Of a stretch of DNA of 64,000 nt, positions 57,725-64,000 are shown one piece after another. The notes below the pieces were generated by a model, which saw only the letters and a program-made list of their open reading frames with translations, did no database searches and was not told the DNA's origin. Source of the DNA: Haemophilus paracuniculus (GTDB lineage Bacteria > Pseudomonadota > Gammaproteobacteria > Enterobacterales > Pasteurellaceae); the NCBI RefSeq assembly GCF_002015115.1, contig NZ_MUYA01000007.1, forward strand, positions 199,261 through 263,260, read 5' to 3'. How positions within the stretch are numbered: position 1 is the first letter of the stretch; each line of letters starts with the position of its first letter. A program made the position numbers and the translations under genes.

Positions 57725-59644
57725 ATGCGTCTATTCATAGCCGAAAAACCAAGCCTTGGGCGGGCGATTGCCGATGTGTTGCCGAAACCGCATAAAAAGG
57801 GGGACGGCTTTATTCAATGTGGCGACAATGATGTCGTCACTTGGTGCATCGGTCATTTGCTCGAACAAGCCGAACCCGATGCCTACGATGAACGTTTTAA
57901 AATGTGGCGAATGGAACATTTGCCGATTGTGCCGCAGCAGTGGAAATTGATCCCGAAAAAAGAGACCTTAAAGCAATTTAAGGTGGTGGAACGTTTGATC
58001 CAGCAAGCGGATATTTTGGTCAACGCTGGCGACCCTGATCGTGAGGGGCAACTGTTGGTGGACGAAGTGTTCGGCTATATCAATTTACCGCCCGAAAGAC
58101 GCAATCAGATCCAGCGTTGTTTGGTGAGCGATCTTAATCCGAGTGCAGTCAAAAAAGCGATTGAAAAATTGCAAAATAATCGAGATTTCGTACCGCTTGC
58201 TACTTCGGCGTTGGCTCGGGCAAGGGCGGATTGGCTTTACGGGATCAATATGACCCGATCCTACACCCTGCAAGGGCGTTGGGCGGGCTATAAAGGCGTG
58301 CTGTCGGTGGGACGGGTGCAGACCCCCGTGCTTGGTTTAATTGTTCGCCGAGATTTAGAAATCGAAAATTTCGTACCGAAAGATTATTTTGAGGTGCTTG
58401 CCCATATTCTCGTGCCAGAAACGCAGGAACGCTTTACCGCTCAATGGCAGCCGAGCAAGGCGTGCGAGGATTATCAAGATGACGAAGGGCGTGTGCTATC
58501 CCGTGGTTTGGCGGAAAATGTGGTCAAGCGAATTAGCGATCAGCCAGCCACCGTCAGCGATTATCAAGACAAAATCGAAACGGAAACCGCCCCCTTGCCT
58601 TATTCCCTTTCCGCCTTGCAGATTGATGCGGCACGCCGTTTTGGTTTGTCGGCACAAGATGTGTTGGATATTTGTCAGCGGTTGTACGAAACCCACAAGC
58701 TGATTACCTACCCGCGTTCCGATAATCGCTATTTGCCGAACGAACATTTTGCCGACCGCTATAAAGTGATGACGGCGATTGCGAGCCATTTGAGCGAATA
58801 TCAACAAAAGCCCGAAGTGGTGAATCCCGACCAAAAAAATCGTTGTTGGAATGATAGCAAGGTGGAAGCCCACCACGCGATTATCCCCACCGCTCGCACG
58901 GGGCAAGTTAATTTGAGCGAAAGCGAACGGCGGATCTATCATCTGATCGCACGCCAATATCTACTGCAATTCTGCCCCGATGCCGAATATCGCAAGGGTA
59001 AAATTGAGCTGAATATCGCTGGCGGTGTGTTTGTGGCACAGGCTCGCAATCTGGTGGTGGCAGGCTGGAAAGCCTTGCTCGGTAAGGAAGATAGCGATGA
59101 AGTGTTAGAACCGCTGTTGCCTGTGGTGAAAAAAGGGCAAACGCTACATTGCGAAAAAGGCGAAATCGTCAGCAAAAAAACGCAACCGCCTCGCCATTTT
59201 ACCGATGCAACTTTGCTTTCAGCGATGACGGGGATCGCCCGCTTTGTGCAGGATAAACAGCTCAAAAAAGTGCTGCGAGAAACGGACGGCTTAGGCACGG
59301 AAGCGACTCGTGCAGGGATTATTGAGCTACTGTTTAAGCGAGGTTTCCTTACCAAAAAAGGGCGGAATATCCATAGCACCGAGGCAGGGCGTAGCCTGAT
59401 TTTCGCCCTGCCCGACACCGCCACCCAGCCCGATATGACCGCCCATTGGGAAATGCAACTAACCGACATCAGCAAAAAACAGGCGAGCTATCAACAATTT
59501 ATGGCGGAACTCACAGGGCGACTGCCCGAATTGCTGAAAAGCCCGAATCGGCAGGCATTGCAAAATTTAGGCAAAATCACACCGCTTGCTAGCCCAAACA
59601 AGCGGTCAGTTTCTCGAAAAAATAAGCAAACCGACCAAAAATAG
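57725..59644 (+). CDS. topB: DNA topoisomerase III
   Basis: Type IA topoisomerase that decatenates DNA through single-strand passage. The 639-aa product has the Toprim domain at the N-terminus ([35 protein letters not shown] with the acidic metal triad) and the catalytic Tyr in [12 protein letters not shown] near 330. The [20 protein letters not shown] segment is also present. The length and lack of zinc fingers fit TopB rather than TopA. The last codons run through an uptake-signal pair. Confidence 0.96.
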   Translation: MRLFIAEKPSLGRAIADVLPKPHKKGDGFIQCGDNDVVTWCIGHLLEQAEPDAYDERFKMWRMEHLPIVPQQWKLIPKKETLKQFKVVERLIQQADILVNAGDPDREGQLLVDEVFGYINLPPERRNQIQRCLVSDLNPSAVKKAIEKLQNNRDFVPLATSALARARADWLYGINMTRSYTLQGRWAGYKGVLSVGRVQTPVLGLIVRRDLEIENFVPKDYFEVLAHILVPETQERFTAQWQPSKACEDYQDDEGRVLSRGLAENVVKRISDQPATVSDYQDKIETETAPLPYSLSALQIDAARRFGLSAQDVLDICQRLYETHKLITYPRSDNRYLPNEHFADRYKVMTAIASHLSEYQQKPEVVNPDQKNRCWNDSKVEAHHAIIPTARTGQVNLSESERRIYHLIARQYLLQFCPDAEYRKGKIELNIAGGVFVAQARNLVVAGWKALLGKEDSDEVLEPLLPVVKKGQTLHCEKGEIVSKKTQPPRHFTDATLLSAMTGIARFVQDKQLKKVLRETDGLGTEATRAGIIELLFKRGFLTKKGRNIHSTEAGRSLIFALPDTATQPDMTAHWEMQLTDISKKQASYQQFMAELTGRLPELLKSPNRQALQNLGKITPLASPNKRSVSRKNKQTDQK

Positions 59645-59767
59645 AGCGAATGAATAATTTTTTGCAAAATCCCCTTGCAAGCCCAAAATGAAATCGCTAT
59701 TATGCACGCCATCGCAAGCCGATTAGCAAATCGGCTTTTCTATGCGAACAAATTTAGAGAAAAGCAA

Positions 59768-60097
59768 ATGTTAATCAATGTACTAACAATTATTTATCTC
59801 GTTGTTGCGGTTGCGTTAATCGGATTTGTGTTAATGCAACAAGGAAAAGGGGCTGATGCAGGTGCATCGTTCGGGGCTGGTGCAGCAGGCACGGTTTTCG
59901 GTTCAGCAGGTTCTGCAAACTTCTTATCCAGAACAACAGCGATTTTGGCAGTGATTTTCTTCGCAATCAGCTTGACTATCGGTAACTTAAACTCAAATCA
60001 AGTTGCCCCAAAAAGTCAGTTTGAAGATTTAAGCCAAGTAGAACAAAAACCGCAACAAGAAGCGGTAAAAACTGAGAATAACGACATTCCTCAGTAA
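59768..60097 (+). CDS. secG: Sec translocase subunit SecG
   Basis: SecG, with SecYE, forms the inner-membrane protein export channel. The 109-aa product starts at the ATG 59768. It has two helices (about 2-22 and 52-72) with the conserved VLMQQGKGADAGASFGAGAAGTVFGS split across the loop, and a Gln/Glu-rich tail. tRNA-Leu follows 24 nt later, the same secG-leuU order as E. coli. Confidence 0.96.
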   Translation: MLINVLTIIYLVVAVALIGFVLMQQGKGADAGASFGAGAAGTVFGSAGSANFLSRTTAILAVIFFAISLTIGNLNSNQVAPKSQFEDLSQVEQKPQQEAVKTENNDIPQ

Positions 60098-60121
60098 CTT
60101 CGCAAAATAACATATCAAAAC

Positions 60122-60207
60122 GCTCTGGTGGTGGAATTGGTAGACACGCTATCTTGAGGGGGTAGTGTCCATAGGATGTGCGAGTTCGAGTCTCGCCCAG
60201 AGCACCA
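60122..60207 (+). tRNA. leuU: tRNA-Leu (GAG)
   Basis: An 86-nt class II cloverleaf with a long variable arm and encoded CCA. The anticodon loop is TTGAGGG (anticodon GAG). Its 3' half is a common phage attachment target; an integrase begins 184 bp downstream, so the tRNA end is the probable attachment site. Confidence 0.97.
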
Positions 60208-60251
60208 AATAACCTTTCGTAACTGTTCGTAAGTTATCGAAAAAATCAAAT

Positions 60252-60286
60252 AAAGCTAGTAAATTCAAGGTTTACTAGCTTTTTTC
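60252..60286 (+). terminator. Terminator after tRNA-Leu
   Basis: AAAGCTAGTAAA pairs with TTTACTAGCTTT and a T-run follows. It lies between the tRNA and the integrase gene. Confidence 0.85.
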
Positions 60287-60327
60287 TTATCGTAACCTTT
60301 CGCATTTTTTCGTTTCTAACCGCAAAT

Positions 60328-60373
60328 TTTAGGAACACATTTAGGAACACAAGATCTATAATGTTCCTAAATG
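60328..60373. promoter_or_regulatory. Integrase promoter with 12-bp repeat operator
   Basis: TTTAGGAACACA occurs twice in exact tandem (60328-60339, 60340-60351), and its inverted form TGTTCCTAAATG lies at 60362-60373. A -10 TATAAT (60357-60362) sits between. GGGGG precedes the start at 60392. A protein bound here would control the integrase. Confidence 0.6.
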
Positions 60374-60391
60374 TAATCCTATGGGGGTAAT

Positions 60392-61615
60392 ATGGCAAGA
60401 ATAACGAAACCTTTAACACACACCGAGATAGACCGAGCAAAACCCAAAGAGAAAGATTACAGCTTAATGGATGGGCAAGGGCTATTTTTGAGGGTAAAAC
60501 CAAATGGAAGTAAAACGTGGCTTTTCAATTATTACCGCCCTATTACTCACAAGCGAACCAATTTAGGGCTAGGGGCTTATCCAGAAATCTCACTCGCCCA
60601 AGCAAGGGCTATGCGTGAAGAATATCGTGCTTTATTAGCACAAGGGATAGATCCTAAATTTGAGAAAGAAAGGCAGCAGCAAGAAGCAGAAAACGCAATC
60701 AAAGACACTTTCTTGTCGGTGGCGGAAAGTTATTTCTCGGGGATTTATCAGCAGAAAGCGAAAAATGAGGAAACTCGCTTAAAAAATTGGAAGCGGCTAG
60801 AAAAATACATTTTGCCTTACATTGGCAATAAGCATATTTCTACAATTAAAGTAAAAGAGCTGGTCACTATTTACGAACAAGCAGAAAGCCATAGCAATAC
60901 CCTTAAAAAACTTCATCAAATTGTTGTGGCGATTATGGATCACGCTATTACAAAGGGGTTAATTGATAGCCATAACTGCAAACTGGCAATCAAGAGCTTT
61001 CATTTAAAATCTACTACCCCACACCCTACAATCAAGATCGAAGAATTGGGGCAATTATTCGCAGATTTGAATAAGGCGAATATCTCACGGCAGACTTATT
61101 TGTTAATTTGTTGGAGTTTTCTAACCGCCGTTCGACCTAATGAAGCAGTAAATGCCCAATGGTCTGAAATTGATTTTAAAAATTGCTTATGGCATATCCC
61201 AAAAGAGCGAATGAAAGGGCAAGCCGACAAAAAAAGACCGCATACTGTGCCTTTATCTCGGCAATCTATTTTACTGCTTGAGCAGATGAAGCCTATATCA
61301 GGCAATTATCGCTATATATTCAAGGGAAGAAGTACAGAAGATAAGCCAATGAATAAAGAAACCGTCAATACGGCATTAAAGAGGAATGGCTATAAAGATC
61401 GCTTGACCGCACACGGTATCAGAGCCTTTATTAAAACTTTTCTCGCCTCTCGCCGTATTGATCGTAATATATCAGAAACCGTATTAGCTCACTTGCTAGA
61501 GGGTGGCGATGATTTGGAAAATACCTATAATCGCTATGACTATCTGAATGAGCGAATACCTGTAATGCAACTGATCGCTGATTTTTGCGAACAGAGCGGA
61601 ATGAAAATCGAATAA
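60392..61615 (+). CDS. int: Tyrosine recombinase/integrase, P4 type
   Basis: The product is 407 aa. The N-terminal DUF4102 arm-binding domain (about 1-95: LTHTEIDRAKPKEKDYSLMD and LFLRVKPNGSKTWLF) is followed by the SAM-like core-binding domain (about 105-200). The catalytic domain has Arg in TAVRPNEA, His and Arg in AHGIRAF, and the Tyr nucleophile in ENTYNRYDY. P4-type integrases insert elements at tRNA genes, and tRNA-Leu lies directly upstream. A strong terminator follows, isolating it from the capsid genes. Confidence 0.95.
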   Translation: MARITKPLTHTEIDRAKPKEKDYSLMDGQGLFLRVKPNGSKTWLFNYYRPITHKRTNLGLGAYPEISLAQARAMREEYRALLAQGIDPKFEKERQQQEAENAIKDTFLSVAESYFSGIYQQKAKNEETRLKNWKRLEKYILPYIGNKHISTIKVKELVTIYEQAESHSNTLKKLHQIVVAIMDHAITKGLIDSHNCKLAIKSFHLKSTTPHPTIKIEELGQLFADLNKANISRQTYLLICWSFLTAVRPNEAVNAQWSEIDFKNCLWHIPKERMKGQADKKRPHTVPLSRQSILLLEQMKPISGNYRYIFKGRSTEDKPMNKETVNTALKRNGYKDRLTAHGIRAFIKTFLASRRIDRNISETVLAHLLEGGDDLENTYNRYDYLNERIPVMQLIADFCEQSGMKIE

Positions 61616-61621
61616 TCCTAC

Positions 61622-61650
61622 AGCCTAGCCGAAACGCTAGGCTTTTTTTT
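61622..61650 (+). terminator. Terminator after the integrase
   Basis: AGCCTAGC pairs with GCTAGGCT around CGAAAC and eight T follow. Confidence 0.88.
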
Positions 61651-61700
61651 GCCCTCAAAATCCAGATAAGCGATAAAAAATTATTTTTTTCAATTTTTAC

Positions 61701-61826
61701 ATCACTTTATCACTTTTTCTTTCTTTTTATATTCTATCTTATTGATTTTAAAAGAAAATATATAGTAGGTAATAGAGTGATTAGGCAGTGATTTGAGAGT
61801 GATCGGAGTGATATAGAGTGAGTGAT
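61701..61826. repeat. GTGAT repeat cluster (iteron-like) in AT-rich gap
   Basis: GTGAT occurs at 61777, 61788, 61799, 61808 and 61822, mostly as (G)AGTGAT, with a GTGAG at 61818. The spacing of 9-11 bp for the first four keeps the sites on one helix face. Two inverted copies (ATCAC at 61701 and 61709) lie on the other side of a very AT-rich stretch. The rest of the 342-base gap (61616-61957) holds only the integrase terminator and a leader for the next gene. Confidence 0.6.
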
Positions 61827-61957
61827 GTCCCCTTGTTTTTGTAAATTATGTGTTCTTAACCTTTCGTAATTATTCGGCTAAAAAACAATCTATTTACTTC
61901 ATTTATCAAGGCTATATATTGTCTTGTAGGGCATTTGTTTTTATCCGATAGGCAAAA

Positions 61958-62404
61958 ATGAAATTTCATTCAGCAATTAGAAAAGAGGTATTGGCATTTA
62001 TTGCCGAGACTGTTCCTAATGTAAAAAACTTCTATAACGGCATTCCAAATATCAGCAACATTGAAAGCGAATTACCTTTGATTTGTGTTCATTTGGATAA
62101 CGCCGAAGTAGATCCAACGGCGGTTGGGTATCAAGAATGGGAAGCTGATTTGAATATCGGGATTTTTGTGCCATTTGATAAGAGCGAGGAATACCTAGAT
62201 GAAGTAGCAAGCGAGATATACGAACAACTGCTTACGCATCAATTTAACACCATTTTGCGGAAACAGGCTCAACGCTATGAATACAATTATGACGATGAAA
62301 AAGTATGGGTAAGCAGTGCGATAAGTTTTCGCATAAATTATAACTTTGAAGCCGTGAATTTATATCTTAGACAACTTATAGAACAGGGGTACACCGATGT
62401 TTAA
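61958..62404 (+). CDS. Phage tail-terminator-like protein (lambda gpU type)
   Basis: The product is 148 aa. The N-terminal helix (KFHSAIRKEVLAFI), the PLICVHLDNAEVD strand, the EWEADLNIGIFVPF segment with a following DEVASEIYEQL helix, and the ending VWVSSAISFRINYNFE follow the lambda gpU fold pattern, alpha/beta with the same order of strands. gpU caps the finished tail and joins it to the head. Its stop overlaps the capsid start by 8 nt. A head-tail closure or other joining protein of similar fold is an alternative. Confidence 0.65.
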   Translation: MKFHSAIRKEVLAFIAETVPNVKNFYNGIPNISNIESELPLICVHLDNAEVDPTAVGYQEWEADLNIGIFVPFDKSEEYLDEVASEIYEQLLTHQFNTILRKQAQRYEYNYDDEKVWVSSAISFRINYNFEAVNLYLRQLIEQGYTDV

Positions 62405-63584
62405 AAAATTACAAGCGTTAAAGCAACGTAAAGCTGAAAAAGTCGCAGAAATGCGTGCGATTGTCGAAACCCAAAAAGAGGGGGAGGCATTGCCGAAAGA
62501 AAAAGCAGAACAGTTTGAAAACTTGAAAAAGTTAGTTGGCGAGATCCAAGAGGAAATCGACCGAGTAGAGGCGGTTGCAGATGCCGAACGCCAAGCAGAG
62601 GGCGAGGGAAAAACCGAAGATAAACGCCACGCTAAAATTGATGACGTGGAGTTACGCCACTGGATTAAAACGGGGGAATTGCGTTCACTCTCAACGAATG
62701 GCGACAACGGCAAGGACGGCGGTTATTCTGTTATTCCACAGTTAGACAAAGAGGTAATGACCCGTTTAACGGACGACAGCGTAATGCGTCAGATTGCGAA
62801 CGTGGTACGTTTACCCGTTGGAGCAAAAACCTATAAGAAATTAGTTTCTGCTGGTGGTGCGACTATCGGGCGAGGCGTAGAAGGCGTGGCACGAGGCGAA
62901 ACCGCTACCCCAAAAATGAATGAAGTTAGCATTGAGTTGAACCCGATTTATGCTTATCCGAAAACGACCCAAGAAATTTTAGATTTTGGTGGCGTGGATA
63001 TTTTGGGGTGGCTTACTGATGAAATTTCAGAAAGTTTTGCGGAAACCGAAGAAGCAGATTTGACCGCTGGCACAGGTGAAAAACAATCAAAAGGCTTTTT
63101 GACTTACCCACGCACCGCCGAAGCCGACAAGGTGCGAGCGTTTGGCAAATTGCAGAAAATGGAAGTGAGTGCGGCGAAATTGTCAGCCGACAATTTGATC
63201 GACTTGTTGTTCTCGTTGCATAGCAAATACCGTAAGAATGCCGTTTGGGTGATGAACTCACAGACTGCTGGCACATTGCAAAAACTCAAAAATGGCAATG
63301 GTGACTACATTTGGCGTGACGGCTTGCAAGTTGGAAGCCCTGCTACATTGTTAGGCTTGCCAGTGTACTATCTCGAAACAATGCCGAATGCCGAAGCGGG
63401 TCAGCCATTTATTGCGGTGGGCGACTTTAAGCGAGGTTACACGATTGTCGATCACGAAACAGGCGTACGCACTCGCCCCGATAACTTGACCGAAGCAGGA
63501 TTTTATAAAATCCACACGGATAAGTATTTGGGTGGTGGCGTGGTGGATAGCAACGCAATCAAGGTGCTTGAATGTAAAGCATAA
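62397..63584 (+). CDS. HK97-fold phage major capsid protein
   Basis: The product is 395 aa. Residues about 1-75 form a charged coiled-coil scaffold (delta domain) of the type removed by the prohead protease. The HK97 core follows: GGYSVIPQLDKEVMTRLTDDSVMRQ split over 108-132, VGAKTYKKLVSAGG, the spine and P-domain with AYPKTTQEILDFG, the DLTAGTGEKQSKGFL insertion, and WVMNSQTAGTLQKLKNGNGDY-type A-domain. The C-terminus is VDSNAIKVLECKA. The protease gene follows 46 nt later, the reverse of the usual protease-capsid order. Confidence 0.93.
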   Translation: MFKKLQALKQRKAEKVAEMRAIVETQKEGEALPKEKAEQFENLKKLVGEIQEEIDRVEAVADAERQAEGEGKTEDKRHAKIDDVELRHWIKTGELRSLSTNGDNGKDGGYSVIPQLDKEVMTRLTDDSVMRQIANVVRLPVGAKTYKKLVSAGGATIGRGVEGVARGETATPKMNEVSIELNPIYAYPKTTQEILDFGGVDILGWLTDEISESFAETEEADLTAGTGEKQSKGFLTYPRTAEADKVRAFGKLQKMEVSAAKLSADNLIDLLFSLHSKYRKNAVWVMNSQTAGTLQKLKNGNGDYIWRDGLQVGSPATLLGLPVYYLETMPNAEAGQPFIAVGDFKRGYTIVDHETGVRTRPDNLTEAGFYKIHTDKYLGGGVVDSNAIKVLECKA

Positions 63585-63587
63585 TGC

Positions 63588-63609
63588 AAAGGGGCGTGAT
63601 TGCCCCTTT
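63588..63609. terminator. Hairpin between capsid and protease genes
   Basis: AAAGGGGC pairs with GCCCCTTT around GTGATT. No T-run follows, so it may set the capsid:protease ratio by partial termination or RNA processing rather than end the transcript. Confidence 0.5.
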
Positions 63610-63630
63610 CGCTATTTGTAGGAATAGATA

Positions 63631-64000
63631 ATGAACAAGAATGAATTTGAGGTAAGAGCCTCAACAATGACCGCCGAGGGCGAAAGCCGAAAGTTGGTGG
63701 GCTATGCGGTACGCTGGAATAAGCCGAGCGAAGTTTTATGGGGCGAATTTGTCGAAATGTTCGATAAAGGGGCGTTTGCTCAATCGTTAGCGAGTGGTGC
63801 AGATGTTCGGGCTTTATTTGAACACGATCATAGTAAATTGCTAGGACGAACAACAAGCGGTACGTTGTCGTTAATGGAAGATGAACAAGGTTTGCGATTT
63901 AGCCTTGATTTACCGAAAACCCAGTTAGGCGATGATATTTTGGAAAGCGTGAAACGGGGCGACCTTAGCGGAATGTCGTTTGGCTTTCGTGCCTTAGCAG
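63631..64000 (+). CDS. HK97-type prohead protease, partial (3' end off window)
   Basis: The frame opens at the ATG 63631 (AGGA upstream) and runs to the window edge, 123 codons. It begins MNKNEFEVRASTMTAEGESR and continues KLVGYAVRWN, then VEMFDKGAFAQSL, DVRALFEHDHSKLLGRT and GDLSGMSFGFRA. The LFEHDHSKLLGRT stretch contains the catalytic His of the U35/S78 serine protease family; DLSGMSFGF carries the Ser. It would process the capsid scaffold domain during head maturation. Confidence 0.93.
   Translation, partial: MNKNEFEVRASTMTAEGESRKLVGYAVRWNKPSEVLWGEFVEMFDKGAFAQSLASGADVRALFEHDHSKLLGRTTSGTLSLMEDEQGLRFSLDLPKTQLGDDILESVKRGDLSGMSFGFRALA

Larger units (their letters stand above)
60208..64000 (+). 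mobile_element. Integrated element at tRNA-Leu, left end only
   Basis: The element begins at or inside the 3' end of tRNA-Leu and continues past the window. Visible cargo in order: P4-type integrase, AT-rich gap with GTGAT repeats, tail-terminator-like gene, HK97-fold capsid gene, prohead protease. The other attachment site lies outside. TAACCTTTCGTAA occurs near 60211 and near 61859 and a close variant near 60294; these could be integrase arm sites. Confidence 0.8.

Overview
The window is bacterial chromosome from a member of the Pasteurellaceae. The clearest sign is the repeated Apl-type DNA uptake signal sequence (core ACAAGCGGT and its complement ACCGCTTGT), found singly and as inverted pairs between genes, as in the Actinobacillus pleuropneumoniae / Mannheimia / Bibersteinia branch. 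A full-length comEC/rec2 competence gene fits a naturally transformable organism. Gene content and order (metY-rimP-nusA-infB...rbfA-truB, era-recO, guaB/guaA, aceE-aceF-lpd, yejL-yejM, secG-leuU) are gammaproteobacterial. Species cannot be named from the sequence alone.

Layout. 1-2.0 kb: a three-gene minus-strand set of Sel1-repeat and membrane proteins. 2.1-3.0 kb: hpt and a YbjQ-like gene. 3.2-5.9 kb: an AT-rich accessory patch with a DinJ/RelB-like antitoxin without its toxin, a frame-broken reading frame, and a type II-like methyltransferase/endonuclease pair. 6.0-16.5 kb: argA, a UDG-family glycosylase, a PhoU-like/Pit phosphate uptake pair, ygiM-like, glpX, zapB, tdk, comEC and two unknown genes, then a tRNA-like element. 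16.7-24.5 kb: recO, era, ppx, a ROK regulator, a small lipoprotein, a sialic-acid-type pair (YhcH/NanQ and an RpiR regulator), a stand-alone FtsK-gamma-like domain and mltB. 24.6-31.6 kb: the translation/transcription operon (tRNA-fMet, rimP, nusA, infB, rbfA, truB), interrupted between infB and rbfA by a sugE-type exporter and palindromic repeats. 31.8-38.4 kb: ftsH, rlmE, guaB, a small unknown membrane protein gene, guaA. 38.5-42.3 kb: a ferric-siderophore-type ABC importer. 42.4-48.7 kb: the pyruvate dehydrogenase genes lpd, aceF and aceE. 49.1-59.6 kb: a ydgA-like gene, hns, glmU, an NhaC-family transporter behind a lysine riboswitch, yejM, yejL, mepA and topB.

59.8 kb to the right edge: secG and tRNA-Leu(GAG), then a tyrosine integrase and the start of an integrated element. 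The integrase is followed at once by structural genes in an order unlike a standard prophage: tail-terminator-like protein, HK97-fold major capsid, prohead protease. Early genes, repressor and lysis genes do not appear between integrase and capsid. This is the strongest candidate for an unusual system, perhaps a capsid-encoding phage satellite, but it runs off the window.

Other points of interest: two copies of a 157-175 bp multi-hairpin element whose stems differ by paired substitutions, at 39.5 and 45.9 kb; two copies of a double-hairpin repeat on either side of truB-rbfA-sugE; a tRNA-like structure at 16.5 kb; a phage-type GTGAT repeat cluster at 61.7 kb; and a 12-bp operator-like repeat set over the integrase promoter.
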